Below the pieces are notes generated by a model. The model was not told where the DNA came from, did no database searches, and worked only from the letters and a program-made list of their open reading frames with translations. A stretch of DNA of 64,000 nt, taken from positions 248,001-312,000 of the forward strand of contig NZ_JABGNA010000004.1 in the NCBI RefSeq assembly GCF_013149275.1, written 5' to 3'. Position 1 is the first letter of the stretch. The number at the start of each line of letters is the position of its first letter. The position numbers and the translations under genes are program-made. This DNA comes from Mucilaginibacter sp. SG564. Lineage in GTDB: Bacteria > Bacteroidota > Bacteroidia > Sphingobacteriales > Sphingobacteriaceae. This document shows positions 34,868 to 44,100 of the stretch, piece after piece.

Positions 34868-36886
34868 ATGAATAAATTACTTTACTTGCTTTTAGCGTTA
34901 GTCTTTTTTTGTGCATGGAATAATCCCGATGATCACAAAAAAAAATTTGTTGACGTAGCCGGAATTGACTCCTTGATAAAACCTGGCGACAATTTTTTCC
35001 GCTTTGTTAACGGACGCTGGTACGACACCGCAAAAATCGCCAACGATCAGTCAGGTGTAGGTTCTTATAGTTTCCTCAACATCCCGCAAAAACAATTGTT
35101 GCAAAATATCCTGGATAGTGTTTCAAAAACCAAAAACGTGATGGGAAGCATTGGCCAAAAAGTCGGTGATTTTTATGCTTCGGGCATGGATATTGCCACC
35201 ATTAACAATCGTGGATACCAGCCCATAAAGCCGATACTTACGCGCATTGATGCCATTAATAACACGCCATCGCTCATTGAGTTTGTATCAACTGAACTAA
35301 AAACAGGCAACCACTCGGTTCTTAGCTTTGGTATTTCTCCCGACAATAAGAACAGCGGCATTAACATAGCCCATGTTTACCAAACAGGTATCGGTTTGCC
35401 TGATAGGGATTATTATTTTAAAACAGATTCATCCACGCTCCATATTCAACAAGCTTATAAAAAATACATCAATACCTTATTTCAGTTAACAGGGAATACT
35501 CCTGCCACCGCCGCGAAGAATGCGGAAATTGTTTACAGCATCGAAAAACAAATCGCGGCATCGCATAAAAACAATGTTGAGCTTAGGGACATTAATGCAA
35601 ATTATCATAAAACAGCCATAACAAGCATCACCAAAATACAGCCTAATTTAAATTGGACTACCATACTTGCTAACCTGGGTGCAAAAACCGACTCTGTTGA
35701 CATGGCTCAAACCGCCTATTATGATAAATTAAACGTACTGGTTAAATCCATTGCTTTAAATGACTGGAAAATTTACTTAAAAGCCAGTACCCTCGAAAAC
35801 TACGCCGAAACACTTAGCAAACCATTTGTGGATGCTTCATTTGGATTTAATAAAGTGCTATCAGGCCAGGCCACGCAAAAATCCCGCAGACAGATCATGA
35901 CTGAAAACGTCGACAATTTTTTAGGGCAGGCTTTGGGGCAACTATATGTAAAAAGGTATTTTAATGAGGACGCCAAAAAACGGGTGCTGGTATTGGTAAA
36001 CAACCTCCAAAAATCATTCGAAAACAGGATCAATCATTTGGATTGGATGAGTGACAGCACCAAACAAAAAGCAAAAGAAAAGTTGTACGCCATCACCAAA
36101 AAAATAGGCTACCCCGATAAATGGCAGAATTATGATAAAGTACAGATAAACAGAACCAAATACTTTGAAAATGTACTCGCGCTTAACCAAAACGACTATC
36201 AGTTTCAATTGGCAAAATTAAACAAACCAGTTGATAAAACAGAATGGGGCACAACGCCATCAACAGTTACTGCTTACTATAATCCATCGTTTAATGAGGT
36301 TGTTTTTCCGGCCGGTATTTTGCAATTCCCTTATTTTGATTTTGCGGCAGACGATGCCATCAACTACGGCGGCATAGGGATGGTGATTGGCCACGAAATG
36401 ACGCATGCCTTTGACGATCAGGGTGCACAGTTTGATAAAGATGGTAACGTAAAAAACTGGTGGACAAAGGAGGATTACCAAAAGTTCAGAGAGAAAACAA
36501 AACAGATAGTTAACTTATATAGTTCATTTACCGTTTTGGATACCGTTCATATAAAAGGAGCCCTCACCCTGGGCGAAAACACCGCCGATAACGGTGGCGT
36601 GGCCATAGCCTACGATGCATTTAAGATGACCGAACAGGGAAAAGGTTCTGATAAAATTGATGGCTTTACACCTGATCAACGCTTTTTTCTATCTGTTGCC
36701 AGGATATGGCGGGTAAAAACCAGAGACGCGTTTCTGCGTACTTACGTGAACACCAATCCACATTCGCCAGCCATGTGGCGTGTAAATGGCCCCCTGATGA
36801 ATTTCGGCCCGTTTTATAAAGCATTCAATGTACAACCCGGCGATAAAAATTATAAGTCCGAAGATCAGCGAATAAAGATCTGGTAG
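34868..36886 (+). CDS. M13 family zinc metallopeptidase (neprilysin/PepO-like)
   Basis: A 672-residue exported endopeptidase. The N-terminus has a hydrophobic signal segment (about 1-18) with a cysteine (FFCAW) that might serve as a weak lipobox. The N-terminal M13 domain starts at about 30 with the family segment PGDNFFRFVNGRWY. The zinc motif H509-E-M-T-H513 lies in VIGHEMTHAFDDQGAQFDKDG, and the third ligand E570 lies in LGENTADNGG. YYNPSFNEVVFPAGILQFP precedes the zinc helix, as in PepO. The enzyme should cut short peptides in the periplasm or at the surface. It is a single gene with its own promoter and a shared terminator. Confidence 0.95.
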   Translation: MNKLLYLLLALVFFCAWNNPDDHKKKFVDVAGIDSLIKPGDNFFRFVNGRWYDTAKIANDQSGVGSYSFLNIPQKQLLQNILDSVSKTKNVMGSIGQKVGDFYASGMDIATINNRGYQPIKPILTRIDAINNTPSLIEFVSTELKTGNHSVLSFGISPDNKNSGINIAHVYQTGIGLPDRDYYFKTDSSTLHIQQAYKKYINTLFQLTGNTPATAAKNAEIVYSIEKQIAASHKNNVELRDINANYHKTAITSITKIQPNLNWTTILANLGAKTDSVDMAQTAYYDKLNVLVKSIALNDWKIYLKASTLENYAETLSKPFVDASFGFNKVLSGQATQKSRRQIMTENVDNFLGQALGQLYVKRYFNEDAKKRVLVLVNNLQKSFENRINHLDWMSDSTKQKAKEKLYAITKKIGYPDKWQNYDKVQINRTKYFENVLALNQNDYQFQLAKLNKPVDKTEWGTTPSTVTAYYNPSFNEVVFPAGILQFPYFDFAADDAINYGGIGMVIGHEMTHAFDDQGAQFDKDGNVKNWWTKEDYQKFREKTKQIVNLYSSFTVLDTVHIKGALTLGENTADNGGVAIAYDAFKMTEQGKGSDKIDGFTPDQRFFLSVARIWRVKTRDAFLRTYVNTNPHSPAMWRVNGPLMNFGPFYKAFNVQPGDKNYKSEDQRIKIW

Positions 36887-36944
36887 TAAAGGCTAGTATT
36901 ATGTTCGGCTTATGGTAGGTATTATCACAATACAATAACATAAC

Positions 36945-36980
36945 AAAAAAGTCCCGACAATTAATTGTCGGGACTTTTTT
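36945..36980. terminator. Bidirectional terminator between the M13 gene and tRNA-Ser
   Basis: A perfect palindrome: AAAAAAGTCCCGACAATT followed directly by its reverse complement, ending in six T residues. The stem GTCCCGACAATT/AATTGTCGGGAC has A/T-runs on both sides. It therefore serves the M13 gene on the plus strand and the tRNA, whose 3' end is 9 bp away, on the minus strand. Confidence 0.9.
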
Positions 36981-36988
36981 GTTTTCAG

Positions 36989-37075
36989 CGGTGAGGGAGG
37001 GATTCGAACCCTCGGTACAGTTTCCCGTACGTCAGTTTAGCAAACTGATCCTTTCGGCCTCTCAGGCACCTCACC
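36989..37075 (-). tRNA. tRNA-Ser (anticodon GCT)
   Basis: An 87-nt class II tRNA. The acceptor arm is GGTGAGG/CCTCACC with discriminator G at 36989. The anticodon loop reads TTTGCTAA with anticodon GCT at 37041-37039. A long variable arm (CGTACGGGAAACTGTACG region) and the T-loop GGTTCGAATCC are clear. CCA is not encoded. A promoter lies upstream at 37113-37141 and a terminator hairpin directly downstream. Confidence 0.97.
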
Positions 37076-37112
37076 GTGTTCTTTTCAATATGTTCCCCGT
37101 TTTTCGGGATTG

Positions 37113-37141
37113 CAAATATAGTAATTCAAGCCTCCCGTCAA
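37113..37141 (-). promoter_or_regulatory. Promoter of tRNA-Ser
   Basis: On the minus strand TTG (37141-37139), an 18-bp spacer and TATATTTG (37120-37113) match the Bacteroidota promoter form. The predicted start is near 37107, about 32 nt before the mature tRNA. Confidence 0.65.
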
Positions 37142-37157
37142 AAAAAAAGTTATATTT

Positions 37158-39224
37158 TTAATAATCTATCCGCACATGATAAATACTTCCCAGCATCCGC
37201 TTAAAAATAGTTTTGATGGTTTCAATATCTTTTAAAGTTATATTACTGTCTTTCAACTGGTTCTGATCAAGCTTATACTTCACTATCCTGTCAACCAAAA
37301 TACTGATCGATTCTTCATCGGGCTCTTTTAATGAGCGCGAAGCGGCTTCCACCGAATCGGCCAGCATCAAAACACCCGCTTCTTTGGTGAAAGGAATAGG
37401 TCCCGGGTACCTGAAAATGTTCTCGTTGATGAATTTTTCGGGGAAATTTTTTAATGACGACTGGTAAAAATAATCAACCCGGGTATTACCATGGTGGGTA
37501 CGTATAAAATCAATGATCACCTCGGGCAGGTTGGCCTTACGCGCCATTTCAATGCCCTTGCTTACGTGCCTGATGATGATCTGAGCGCTTTCTTCATAAG
37601 GCAGCTTATCATGTGGATTAAAGCCCGAGCTTTGGTTCTCGATAAAAAACAGCGGGTTTTCCATTTTACCAATATCATGGTACAGCGCCCCTGCCCTTAC
37701 CAACAATGCATTGCCGCCAATGTTGTATATGGCATTCTCGGCCAGGTTGGCCACCTGCAATGAATGCTGAAAAGTTCCGGGAGCGTTAAAGGCCAGTTCG
37801 CGCAATAGCGGCGCGTTGGTATTGGTAAGCTCAATAAGCGTAATATCAGAGGTAAGGCCAAATATTTTTTCGAAAATGATAATAGCCGGATAAGCCAGCA
37901 GGGTGAGCGAAACACTTACCACAAATGGCAAAAAGTCCATCCAGTCGATATCAACAAAAGTCCCCTCCTTGGTAAAGGTGATACCCAAAAAAGCTATCAG
38001 GTAGGTTAAAATGATCATACCGGCCGAAATAAAGTATTGCTCGCGGCGCAGCAGGTTTTTAATACTATAGATGGATACCATGCCCGCGGTTATCTCATAA
38101 TAGGCAAACTCAAAGCTATTGGGCACAAAAAAACCGGCTATTAATACCACCAGCAGGTGTATATTGAGGGCCAGCCTGGTATCAAACAAAATGCGGATAA
38201 TAATAGGTACTATACAGTAAGGGATATAGTATAAATTGGGCAGCTGAAGCTTAATAGCCAGCGAAAGCGCGGCCAGCATAGCCGTCATAACCAGCAATAT
38301 CAGGCTTACCAGGCGGTTGTCGGCATAAATATCCTTACGGAAAAGGCGCAGGAATATCATCAGCAACGATATGGTTACCGCTACCAGTAAAAACTGACCC
38401 AGCAATACCAGTTTACGGTTGCCGTTGGTACGAGCATTATCCTCAAAGGCTTGTTTATATGATTCCAGTTTCTGAAAAACATCATCATTGATCACCGAAC
38501 CTTTATATACAATGATCTCCCCCTTCTGAACCATGCCCCGGGTAATAGACAGGCCATCAACAGCCTCATTTACCAGACGCGAGGTTAGGTTATTATCATA
38601 GCTCAAATTGGTTTGCAGGCGATTTTGCAGCATATCCAACAAAAAGGCTTTATCCAGATCGGTATATTTACTTAGTGTTTTATCGCAATAGGCCAGCGCT
38701 TTTTCTTTGGTAAAAAGCTCGTTGGTATTTTTAGCCGAGGCCACATTTTTGTTTAAAACCGTAAGCGGGTAGTTTTCTGAACTTACCTGGTATTGCGGGT
38801 TAAGTTTCAAAATACCAGTTTCATATATTTCCTGTAACAGGTCGGCACCCGTATTGATATACCTGGGCTTCAATTTATCGCTTATACCTGAGTTATGCCA
38901 TTTTATTTCTATATCGCTTTTAAAACCCTCCAGCTGCTGGTTTTCAACAGCGGCATCTAACTGATAAATGGGTGGGATACTCTCGCGGGCCGTTTTTTGA
39001 TCATTTTTTATTTCCTGCTGTGTTTTCAGAATGGCGAAGTTATAGGGCGATGCCAGGTCCTTCTGATTCCAGATACGTCCCTTTTCGTATTCATAGCTAA
39101 ATTTTGCCTGCTTGGGTAAAAAAAACACAATAAGGCCGATACTCATCAGCATCATTAAAAACTTAACATTGCGGGAGTATTTACGCATTAATGCCTTTTG
39201 GCGCGAAGTGGATAGTTTTGCCAT
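37158..39224 (-). CDS. 7TM HD-domain phosphohydrolase, PgpH/YqfF-like
   Basis: A 688-residue inner membrane protein. One transmembrane helix (about 22-40) is followed by a large outside domain (about 45-265, 7TMR-HDED type). Six to seven more helices follow (about 275-445), then a cytoplasmic HD domain (about 470-688). The HD motif is H516-D517 in GALYHDIGKMENP, with the preceding histidine in FQHSLQVANLAENA and the later IRTHHG. Homologues such as Listeria PgpH hydrolyse the second messenger c-di-AMP; the same role is likely here but not shown. It is a single gene. A candidate -7 box TATTTTTG (39249-39242 on the minus strand) lies 18 bp upstream of the start. Confidence 0.92.
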   Translation of the reverse strand: MAKLSTSRQKALMRKYSRNVKFLMMLMSIGLIVFFLPKQAKFSYEYEKGRIWNQKDLASPYNFAILKTQQEIKNDQKTARESIPPIYQLDAAVENQQLEGFKSDIEIKWHNSGISDKLKPRYINTGADLLQEIYETGILKLNPQYQVSSENYPLTVLNKNVASAKNTNELFTKEKALAYCDKTLSKYTDLDKAFLLDMLQNRLQTNLSYDNNLTSRLVNEAVDGLSITRGMVQKGEIIVYKGSVINDDVFQKLESYKQAFEDNARTNGNRKLVLLGQFLLVAVTISLLMIFLRLFRKDIYADNRLVSLILLVMTAMLAALSLAIKLQLPNLYYIPYCIVPIIIRILFDTRLALNIHLLVVLIAGFFVPNSFEFAYYEITAGMVSIYSIKNLLRREQYFISAGMIILTYLIAFLGITFTKEGTFVDIDWMDFLPFVVSVSLTLLAYPAIIIFEKIFGLTSDITLIELTNTNAPLLRELAFNAPGTFQHSLQVANLAENAIYNIGGNALLVRAGALYHDIGKMENPLFFIENQSSGFNPHDKLPYEESAQIIIRHVSKGIEMARKANLPEVIIDFIRTHHGNTRVDYFYQSSLKNFPEKFINENIFRYPGPIPFTKEAGVLMLADSVEAASRSLKEPDEESISILVDRIVKYKLDQNQLKDSNITLKDIETIKTIFKRMLGSIYHVRIDY

Positions 39225-39270
39225 TTAATTAAATAACCGCTCAAAAATAATATAAGTTTCTGTTATCTAT

Positions 39271-39363
39271 AGTATCAAGTAGCTAGTATCAAGTATCACG
39301 ACAACTCAAACGCGGCATCCGGCATTGCAAAATCTTGATACTTGATACTCGCTACTTGATACT
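39271..39363. repeat. Long inverted repeat with internal AGTATCAAGTA units
   Basis: Arms at 39271-39298 and 39336-39363 are 28 bp each and pair with one mismatch; the loop is 37 bp. Each arm also contains two direct copies of the unit AGTATCAAGTA. The element fills the divergent gap between the PgpH-like and SPFH genes. It could form a strong cruciform or RNA hairpin and looks like a dispersed intergenic repeat. Confidence 0.8.
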
Positions 39364-39425
39364 AAATTTGCTTTTATCATTTTAAATTTGATATCTTTAT
39401 GATATCATTTTAAAATCATCTTATC

Positions 39426-40283
39426 ATGCAATCAGAAAAAATTATCAATCCGCCATCAGGCTTCACCGCGTTTGCGCTGTTCCTGGTCTTATTAGTTGTT
39501 GCCGCTGTTTTATTTTCCTTTGAACAGGTATTTTTAGCACCTATCCTGATCGTGGTCGACTTTATATTTGTGCTTCCCGGCTTAATCATCGTCAATCCGA
39601 ATGAATCAAAAGTACTCACGCTTTTTGGACAGTATACCGGCAGTGTGAAAAAAGACGGCTTTTTTTGGGTGAATCCGTTCACCGCCAAAAAGAAAGTATC
39701 CTTAAGGGCCTTTAACCTTAATGGCCAGCAACTCAAGGTAAATGACAGTATAGGTAATCCTATTGAAATTGCCGCGGTAATTGTATGGCAGATCAAAGAT
39801 ACCGCCGCAGCTGTGTTCGCAGTTGAAAACTATATTCAATACGTAAATATCCAGAGTGAAGCTGCTGTACGCCACCTGGCCAACTCCTTTCCCTATGATA
39901 ACCTGGAAGATGAAAACGCTACCATTACCCTGCGCGGCGGCGCCGAGCAGGTAAGCCAGATGCTGGAGAAAGAACTGAACGAAAGATTGGAGCGTGCTGG
40001 TATTGAAGTACTGGAAGCACGTATATCGCACCTGGCTTATGCCCCAGAGATAGCGCACTCTATGTTGCAGGTTCAGCAGGCATCGGCCATTATAGCTGCC
40101 CGTAAGCTCATTGTAGAAGGCGCCGTGGGCATGGTTGAAATGGCCCTGAACAAACTATCAGAAAAAAATATTGTAGAGCTTGACGAAGAACGTAAGGCCG
40201 CTATGGTAAGCAACCTGCTGGTAGTGCTTTGCGGCGACAAAGCCGTTAACCCGGTAGTGAACACAGGTACATTATATCATTGA
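39426..40283 (+). CDS. SPFH/Band 7 domain membrane protein
   Basis: A 285-residue protein of the stomatin/prohibitin/flotillin superfamily. Two hydrophobic helices lie at about 15-32 and 37-56. The SPFH domain (about 57-210) includes [30 protein letters not shown] and [23 protein letters not shown] helical C-terminus follows (about 210-285, [30 protein letters not shown]). Such proteins form ring-shaped membrane scaffolds that organise lipid microdomains or control proteases. It heads a tight operon: the next gene begins 4 bp later. A near-consensus TATCTTTA box lies upstream near 39392. The Arc-type gene two places downstream is a common companion of SPFH genes in Bacteroidota. Confidence 0.92.
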   Translation: MQSEKIINPPSGFTAFALFLVLLVVAAVLFSFEQVFLAPILIVVDFIFVLPGLIIVNPNESKVLTLFGQYTGSVKKDGFFWVNPFTAKKKVSLRAFNLNGQQLKVNDSIGNPIEIAAVIVWQIKDTAAAVFAVENYIQYVNIQSEAAVRHLANSFPYDNLEDENATITLRGGAEQVSQMLEKELNERLERAGIEVLEARISHLAYAPEIAHSMLQVQQASAIIAARKLIVEGAVGMVEMALNKLSEKNIVELDEERKAAMVSNLLVVLCGDKAVNPVVNTGTLYH

Positions 40284-40287
40284 TCAT

Positions 40288-40824
40288 ATGAACGATTACA
40301 GAAGCTTTGATCAGCTGCGTACTAATGAGCTATCGGTAATACGGCATGGGTTCTGGCGTCCATGGTTTGAACTCAGCGATGGTCTGTTTTGCTATGGTAA
40401 ACTGAGGTACGAAGGCGTGTGGAAGCCCGCCATGATTCTGGAGGCGGATAAAAAAACATGGATCATCAAACGCAAGGGCTTATTTAGCCGGGTAATGCTC
40501 ATCTATGATACCGATGAAATGGAAGCGGGCACAGTAATACCCGAAGTGTGGTCGGGCAAAATAAAACTGAGTTTGAACAATGGGTTCGAGGCTGTTTATT
40601 TAAATAAAAAGCTCTTTACGCGTACCTTTAGTTTAATCAGTTCACAGGGTACCGACTTGCTGAATATCAAAGCAGAAGTATGGAAATTAAAAACACTTTT
40701 TAAAGTATTTATTGAACCCGATGCATTAAAACGCACAGACGACCTGCCACTGTTAACTTTATTAGGTATAAACCTGATTTTGCTAAGGCGGAAACAGGCA
40801 GCGGCAGCAGCAGGAGGAGGTTGA
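40288..40824 (+). CDS. Hypothetical protein of tubby/LURP-one-like appearance, 178 residues
   Basis: A soluble all-beta protein: SDGLFCYGKLRYEGVWKPAMILEADKKTWIIKRKG has the strand pattern of tubby C-terminal-like or LURP-one folds, which bind membranes or lipids in some cases. The end is hydrophobic (PLLTLLGINLILLRRK) and is followed by an alanine/glycine tail. It starts 4 bp after the SPFH gene and ends one base before the Arc-type gene, so it is translationally coupled to both. The third gene downstream (41069-41596) has the same layout and a similar ending (LILLRR), so the two are probably paralogues. No family is certain. Confidence 0.7.
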   Translation: MNDYRSFDQLRTNELSVIRHGFWRPWFELSDGLFCYGKLRYEGVWKPAMILEADKKTWIIKRKGLFSRVMLIYDTDEMEAGTVIPEVWSGKIKLSLNNGFEAVYLNKKLFTRTFSLISSQGTDLLNIKAEVWKLKTLFKVFIEPDALKRTDDLPLLTLLGINLILLRRKQAAAAAGGG

Positions 40825-40825
40825 T

Positions 40826-40999
40826 ATGGCCGAAAAGAAAGCATTTATATTACGCATTAATCCGGATATGTTGAAGGAGATAGAAACCTGGGCGGCCGAG
40901 GAATTCCGGAGCACTAATGGACAGGTAGAATATCTGCTGCAACAAGCCCTGCTTGTGCGCAAAAAAAACGCAAAGAAAAAAAAGGATTCTCCTGAGTAA
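40826..40999 (+). CDS. Arc-type ribbon-helix-helix DNA-binding protein, 57 residues
   Basis: A short gene that starts one base after the stop of the preceding gene (TGA-T-ATG). It begins MAEKKAFILRINPDMLKEIE: a beta-strand, then helix A (NPDMLKEIETWAAEEF) and helix B (STNGQVEYLLQQALLVRKK), the standard ribbon-helix-helix layout with a turn at FRSTN. The lysine-rich tail fits DNA binding. It ends 69 bp before the next gene of the operon. In Bacteroidota a protein of this kind often follows an SPFH gene, so it may regulate its own operon. The short length hides it from ORF lists with a 60-codon limit. Confidence 0.88.
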   Translation: MAEKKAFILRINPDMLKEIETWAAEEFRSTNGQVEYLLQQALLVRKKNAKKKKDSPE

Positions 41000-41068
41000 T
41001 CATTTTGGAAACAAAGGGCAAGGATTTTCTGGCTCAACAATTGAACTTATGCGAAAAGTAATAGAATA

Positions 41069-41596
41069 ATGGAGTTTCAGAAAATTGGTCAAACAACAGG
41101 TACATTATACTTAATTAAAGAAAGTCTGTTTGATCCGGAATATCTTTTAACTGATCATACAGCTAACTTCGGAAAACTTATTTATGATAGCCTGGAGCTG
41201 GAAATGGGTACCGCTTATATAGCGGGTAAAAGCTGGAAATTTGATTATGATTTTGAGCCCATCGGCAAAAGAGAGGTGCTGATATATGATGAAAGCAATA
41301 ACCTATTAGGCAATGTTATTAGAGGTTACGGCTATTTATCAAATCCTCCGGTACTGACAATGACCAATGGACTTAAAGCCACATTTTCTGATGTGGCTGC
41401 GTTTTCAAGCGAATGTGAATGGATATCGGCTGAATTAGGCCGCTTAATTCATATAAAAAGTCCAGTGTTTTCTTTAACCGATACCATCACCATTATCAGG
41501 AAGGACATGCCTGCAGACACCATCGCCTTATTATGTTTTCTGGCAGAACACATGCTGATATTGCTAAGAAGAAATTCCCGAACCCATTCTTTTTAA
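41069..41596 (+). CDS. Hypothetical protein of tubby/LURP-one-like appearance, second copy, 175 residues
   Basis: A soluble beta-rich protein. LTDHTANFGKLIYDSLELEMGTAYIAGKSWKFDYDF resembles the strand pattern of the protein at 40288-40824. It also ends in a similar short hydrophobic stretch (IALLCFLAEHMLILLRR). It lies 69 bp after the Arc-type gene and completes the SPFH-associated operon. No catalytic motif was seen. The hydrophobic end suggests contact with the membrane or with the SPFH ring; this is inference. The 215 bp after it up to the thiolase start contain a candidate promoter but no gene. Confidence 0.7.
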   Translation: MEFQKIGQTTGTLYLIKESLFDPEYLLTDHTANFGKLIYDSLELEMGTAYIAGKSWKFDYDFEPIGKREVLIYDESNNLLGNVIRGYGYLSNPPVLTMTNGLKATFSDVAAFSSECEWISAELGRLIHIKSPVFSLTDTITIIRKDMPADTIALLCFLAEHMLILLRRNSRTHSF

Positions 41597-41779
41597 GTTC
41601 ACATCGTTCATTCTCTTCCATTTAAGCCTCCTTCGCACGAACTGGTGTAGTTTGCATAAATAAGAAAAACCCTACTCCCTGTTCTAAAAATCAATACGCT
41701 AAAAATATCCCTTAATTTAACATCCCGACCGATTATAAATTATTATGCATGCATAGCTTTTTCCTTTCGTCAAAATAAT

Positions 41780-41787
41780 TAAATTTG
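41780..41787 (+). promoter_or_regulatory. -7 box of the thiolase promoter
   Basis: TAAATTTG matches TAnnTTTG exactly. It lies 24 bp before the chosen thiolase ATG and just upstream of the alternative longer frame start, which it makes unlikely. No strong TTG at -33 was seen. Confidence 0.5.
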
Positions 41788-41811
41788 CCACACCAATTTA
41801 ATGAGGGACAC

Positions 41812-42990
41812 ATGAAAGAAGTAGTAATAGTAGCTGCCACACGCACGCCTATCGGCAGTTTCGGAGGTAGTTTAGCCGCCTTAAGCGCCACGCAACTGGG
41901 TGCTTTAGCCATCAAATCAGCAATCGAAAAATCGGGCCTCAAGCCCGACCAGATACAGGAAGTTTATATGGGTAATGTTATGTCGGCCAATTTGGGGCAG
42001 GCACCAGCTACCCAGGCAGCTATATTTGCCGGGTTGCCCTATTTACCCGCTACTACCGTAAATAAAGTATGCGCATCGGGCATGAAAGCTATTATGCTGG
42101 CCGCGCAAAGCATCGCCATAGGTCAAAATGATATCGTGGTTGCCGGCGGTATGGAAAGCATGAGCAATGCACCCTATTACCTGGATAAAGCCCGCAATGG
42201 CTATCGCCTGGGCAATGGCCAAATTACCGACGGACTGGTAAAAGATGGCCTGTGGGATGTTTACAATGATTACCACATGGGCTCAGCGGCCGAACTGTGT
42301 GCTGTTGACTGCAACATCAGTCGCGTGGAGCAGGATGCCTTCACCATTGAATCCTACAATCGTGCCCAAAAAGCACAAGCTGCAGGCAAATTCTACGATG
42401 AAATAACTCCCGTTGAACTTAAAGATAAAAAAGGCGATACCACTTTATTTGCCGAAGACGAAGAACCCAAAGCAGTAAAGTTTGAGAAAATACCAACATT
42501 AAAACCTGTATTCAAAAAAGATGGCACCGTAACGGCCGCCAATGCATCTACCTTAAATGATGGCGCAGCCGCTTTAGTGCTTATGAGCAAAGAAAAAGCA
42601 GATGAACTGGGCATTAAGCCATTAGCCAAAATTATAGCCCATGCCGATGCACAGCAAGCCCCGGAATGGTTTACCACTGCCCCATCTAAAGCTATCCCAC
42701 TGGCTTTACACCGTGCGGGCTTATCAGCAGATCAGATAGACTTTTTTGAGATTAATGAAGCATTCTCTGTAGTATCCATAGCCAACAACCAGCTTTTAAA
42801 GCTCGATCCGGCTAAGGTTAATGTTAATGGTGGCGCGGTTTCATTGGGTCACCCACTGGGTGCTTCAGGAGCTCGCATCATAGTTACCTTACTTTCTGTT
42901 TTACAGCAAAATAAAGGCAAATACGGCGCTGCCGGAATTTGTAATGGTGGCGGTGGCGCCAGCGCAATGGTTATTGAAAATTTACGTTAA
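41812..42990 (+). CDS. Acetyl-CoA C-acyltransferase (thiolase)
   Basis: A 392-residue cytoplasmic thiolase that condenses or cleaves acetyl-CoA/acetoacetyl-CoA. The nucleophile C87 lies in [10 protein letters not shown]. The active-site H347 lies in [12 protein letters not shown], and the acid/base C377 lies in [19 protein letters not shown] precedes these, as in the degradative and biosynthetic thiolases. The ATG at 41812 gives the standard start [17 protein letters not shown]; the open frame begins 9 codons earlier but covers non-conserved sequence just after the promoter box. The gene is solitary, so the sequence cannot say whether it serves fatty-acid or ketogenic pathways. The following 97 bp hold no clear terminator. 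Confidence 0.95.
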   Translation: MKEVVIVAATRTPIGSFGGSLAALSATQLGALAIKSAIEKSGLKPDQIQEVYMGNVMSANLGQAPATQAAIFAGLPYLPATTVNKVCASGMKAIMLAAQSIAIGQNDIVVAGGMESMSNAPYYLDKARNGYRLGNGQITDGLVKDGLWDVYNDYHMGSAAELCAVDCNISRVEQDAFTIESYNRAQKAQAAGKFYDEITPVELKDKKGDTTLFAEDEEPKAVKFEKIPTLKPVFKKDGTVTAANASTLNDGAAALVLMSKEKADELGIKPLAKIIAHADAQQAPEWFTTAPSKAIPLALHRAGLSADQIDFFEINEAFSVVSIANNQLLKLDPAKVNVNGGAVSLGHPLGASGARIIVTLLSVLQQNKGKYGAAGICNGGGGASAMVIENLR

Positions 42991-43087
42991 ATTAAACAAA
43001 CCGGCTGTTCAACTATAAGTTACAACGGCTATTAGGATAAATTATTTAATTTAGCGGCAACATCATGTTAATTTTTAAATACCCGGT

Positions 43088-44002
43088 ATGGTAGCCAGGC
43101 GCATGTTTCTGTTCGTAACCTCCCTACTTATTTGCGGCCATGTTTTTGGGCAGGCAGACGAGGGTTCACGCATAAAACAATTACATATTTACCAGGATAG
43201 CCTTGCCTCGCTGGGTAAAAAAATGGTGAATGATGAAAACGACCTGGAGCGCAAAAACGCCAATTACCGGTTTATCAAAACATTGGTAAGTGCACTCAAG
43301 ATCAATAATTCGTTCCTTTTTCCTTTTGATTCGGTTAAAAGTATCAGCATCCTCAATTCGCCCGATAATCGTTTCCGGATCATGAGCTGGCATGTGATGA
43401 ACCAGGATGGCAGTTACCGCTTCTATGGCACTATTCAGCTTAATAGCGGCGGGCCGCTTAAAATGTTCCCGTTAGAGGATTACTCCCCCCTGCTTAAAAA
43501 CCCGGAGGACTCGGTAACCGATAACCGCAAATGGTATGGAGCACAGTATTATAAAATCATCCCGGTGTACGCGCAAAAACCATATTATGTGTTACTGGGC
43601 TGGAAGGGCAATACCGTAAAATCAACTAAAAAAGTTTTGGAGGTATTGTCATTTAATAATGGCGAAAAGCCTTCATTTGGTATGCCCGTTTTTGAGGGTA
43701 ATGGAAAAAGCCGCAAAAGGGTAATATTTGAATATGCCCGCCAGGTATCTATGCTGTTGCGATATGTATCTGATCAAAACCTCATCGTGTTTGACCACCT
43801 GGCTCCGCCTGATAAAAAGATGAAAGACCAACCCGAAACTTTTGGCCCCGACCTCACCTACGATGGCTATAAGCTAAAAGATGGCCACTGGGCGTATGTA
43901 GAAAATCTGGATATGCGCAACATCCCCAGTAATAGTGATGCAGAATACGTAGACCCTAAAAAACAGGCCGCGAAAGACAAGACTTTGATACACTCCAACT
44001 AA
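43088..44002 (+). CDS. Hypothetical exported protein, 304 residues
   Basis: No known family was recognised. The product has a signal peptide (about 1-21, ending HVFGQ). A helical segment (about 25-70, QLHIYQDSLASLGKKMVNDENDLERKN) leads into a beta-rich body with WHVMNQDGSYRFYGTIQLNSGG and YVLLGWKGNTVKSTKKVLEVLSF. There is no lipobox and no membrane anchor, so it is probably periplasmic. Related proteins of unknown function are common in Sphingobacteriaceae. It is a single gene between thiolase and a peptide transporter. Confidence 0.75.
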   Translation: MVARRMFLFVTSLLICGHVFGQADEGSRIKQLHIYQDSLASLGKKMVNDENDLERKNANYRFIKTLVSALKINNSFLFPFDSVKSISILNSPDNRFRIMSWHVMNQDGSYRFYGTIQLNSGGPLKMFPLEDYSPLLKNPEDSVTDNRKWYGAQYYKIIPVYAQKPYYVLLGWKGNTVKSTKKVLEVLSFNNGEKPSFGMPVFEGNGKSRKRVIFEYARQVSMLLRYVSDQNLIVFDHLAPPDKKMKDQPETFGPDLTYDGYKLKDGHWAYVENLDMRNIPSNSDAEYVDPKKQAAKDKTLIHSN

Positions 44003-44100
44003 TAATTTATATATCGAAATAATTAACCCATCATTTGTAACACTTTTAAGTATAAAATTCTGATTTACAATATTTATACTATTTTTAACAAAACATAATA

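Noticed and set aside
36979..37161. 60-codon frame on the plus strand
   Set aside because: It runs across tRNA-Ser and its promoter on the opposite strand; no support for coding.
39271..39363. Possible CRISPR-like repeats
   Set aside because: The repeats are inverted, not direct with spacers, and no cas genes are present.
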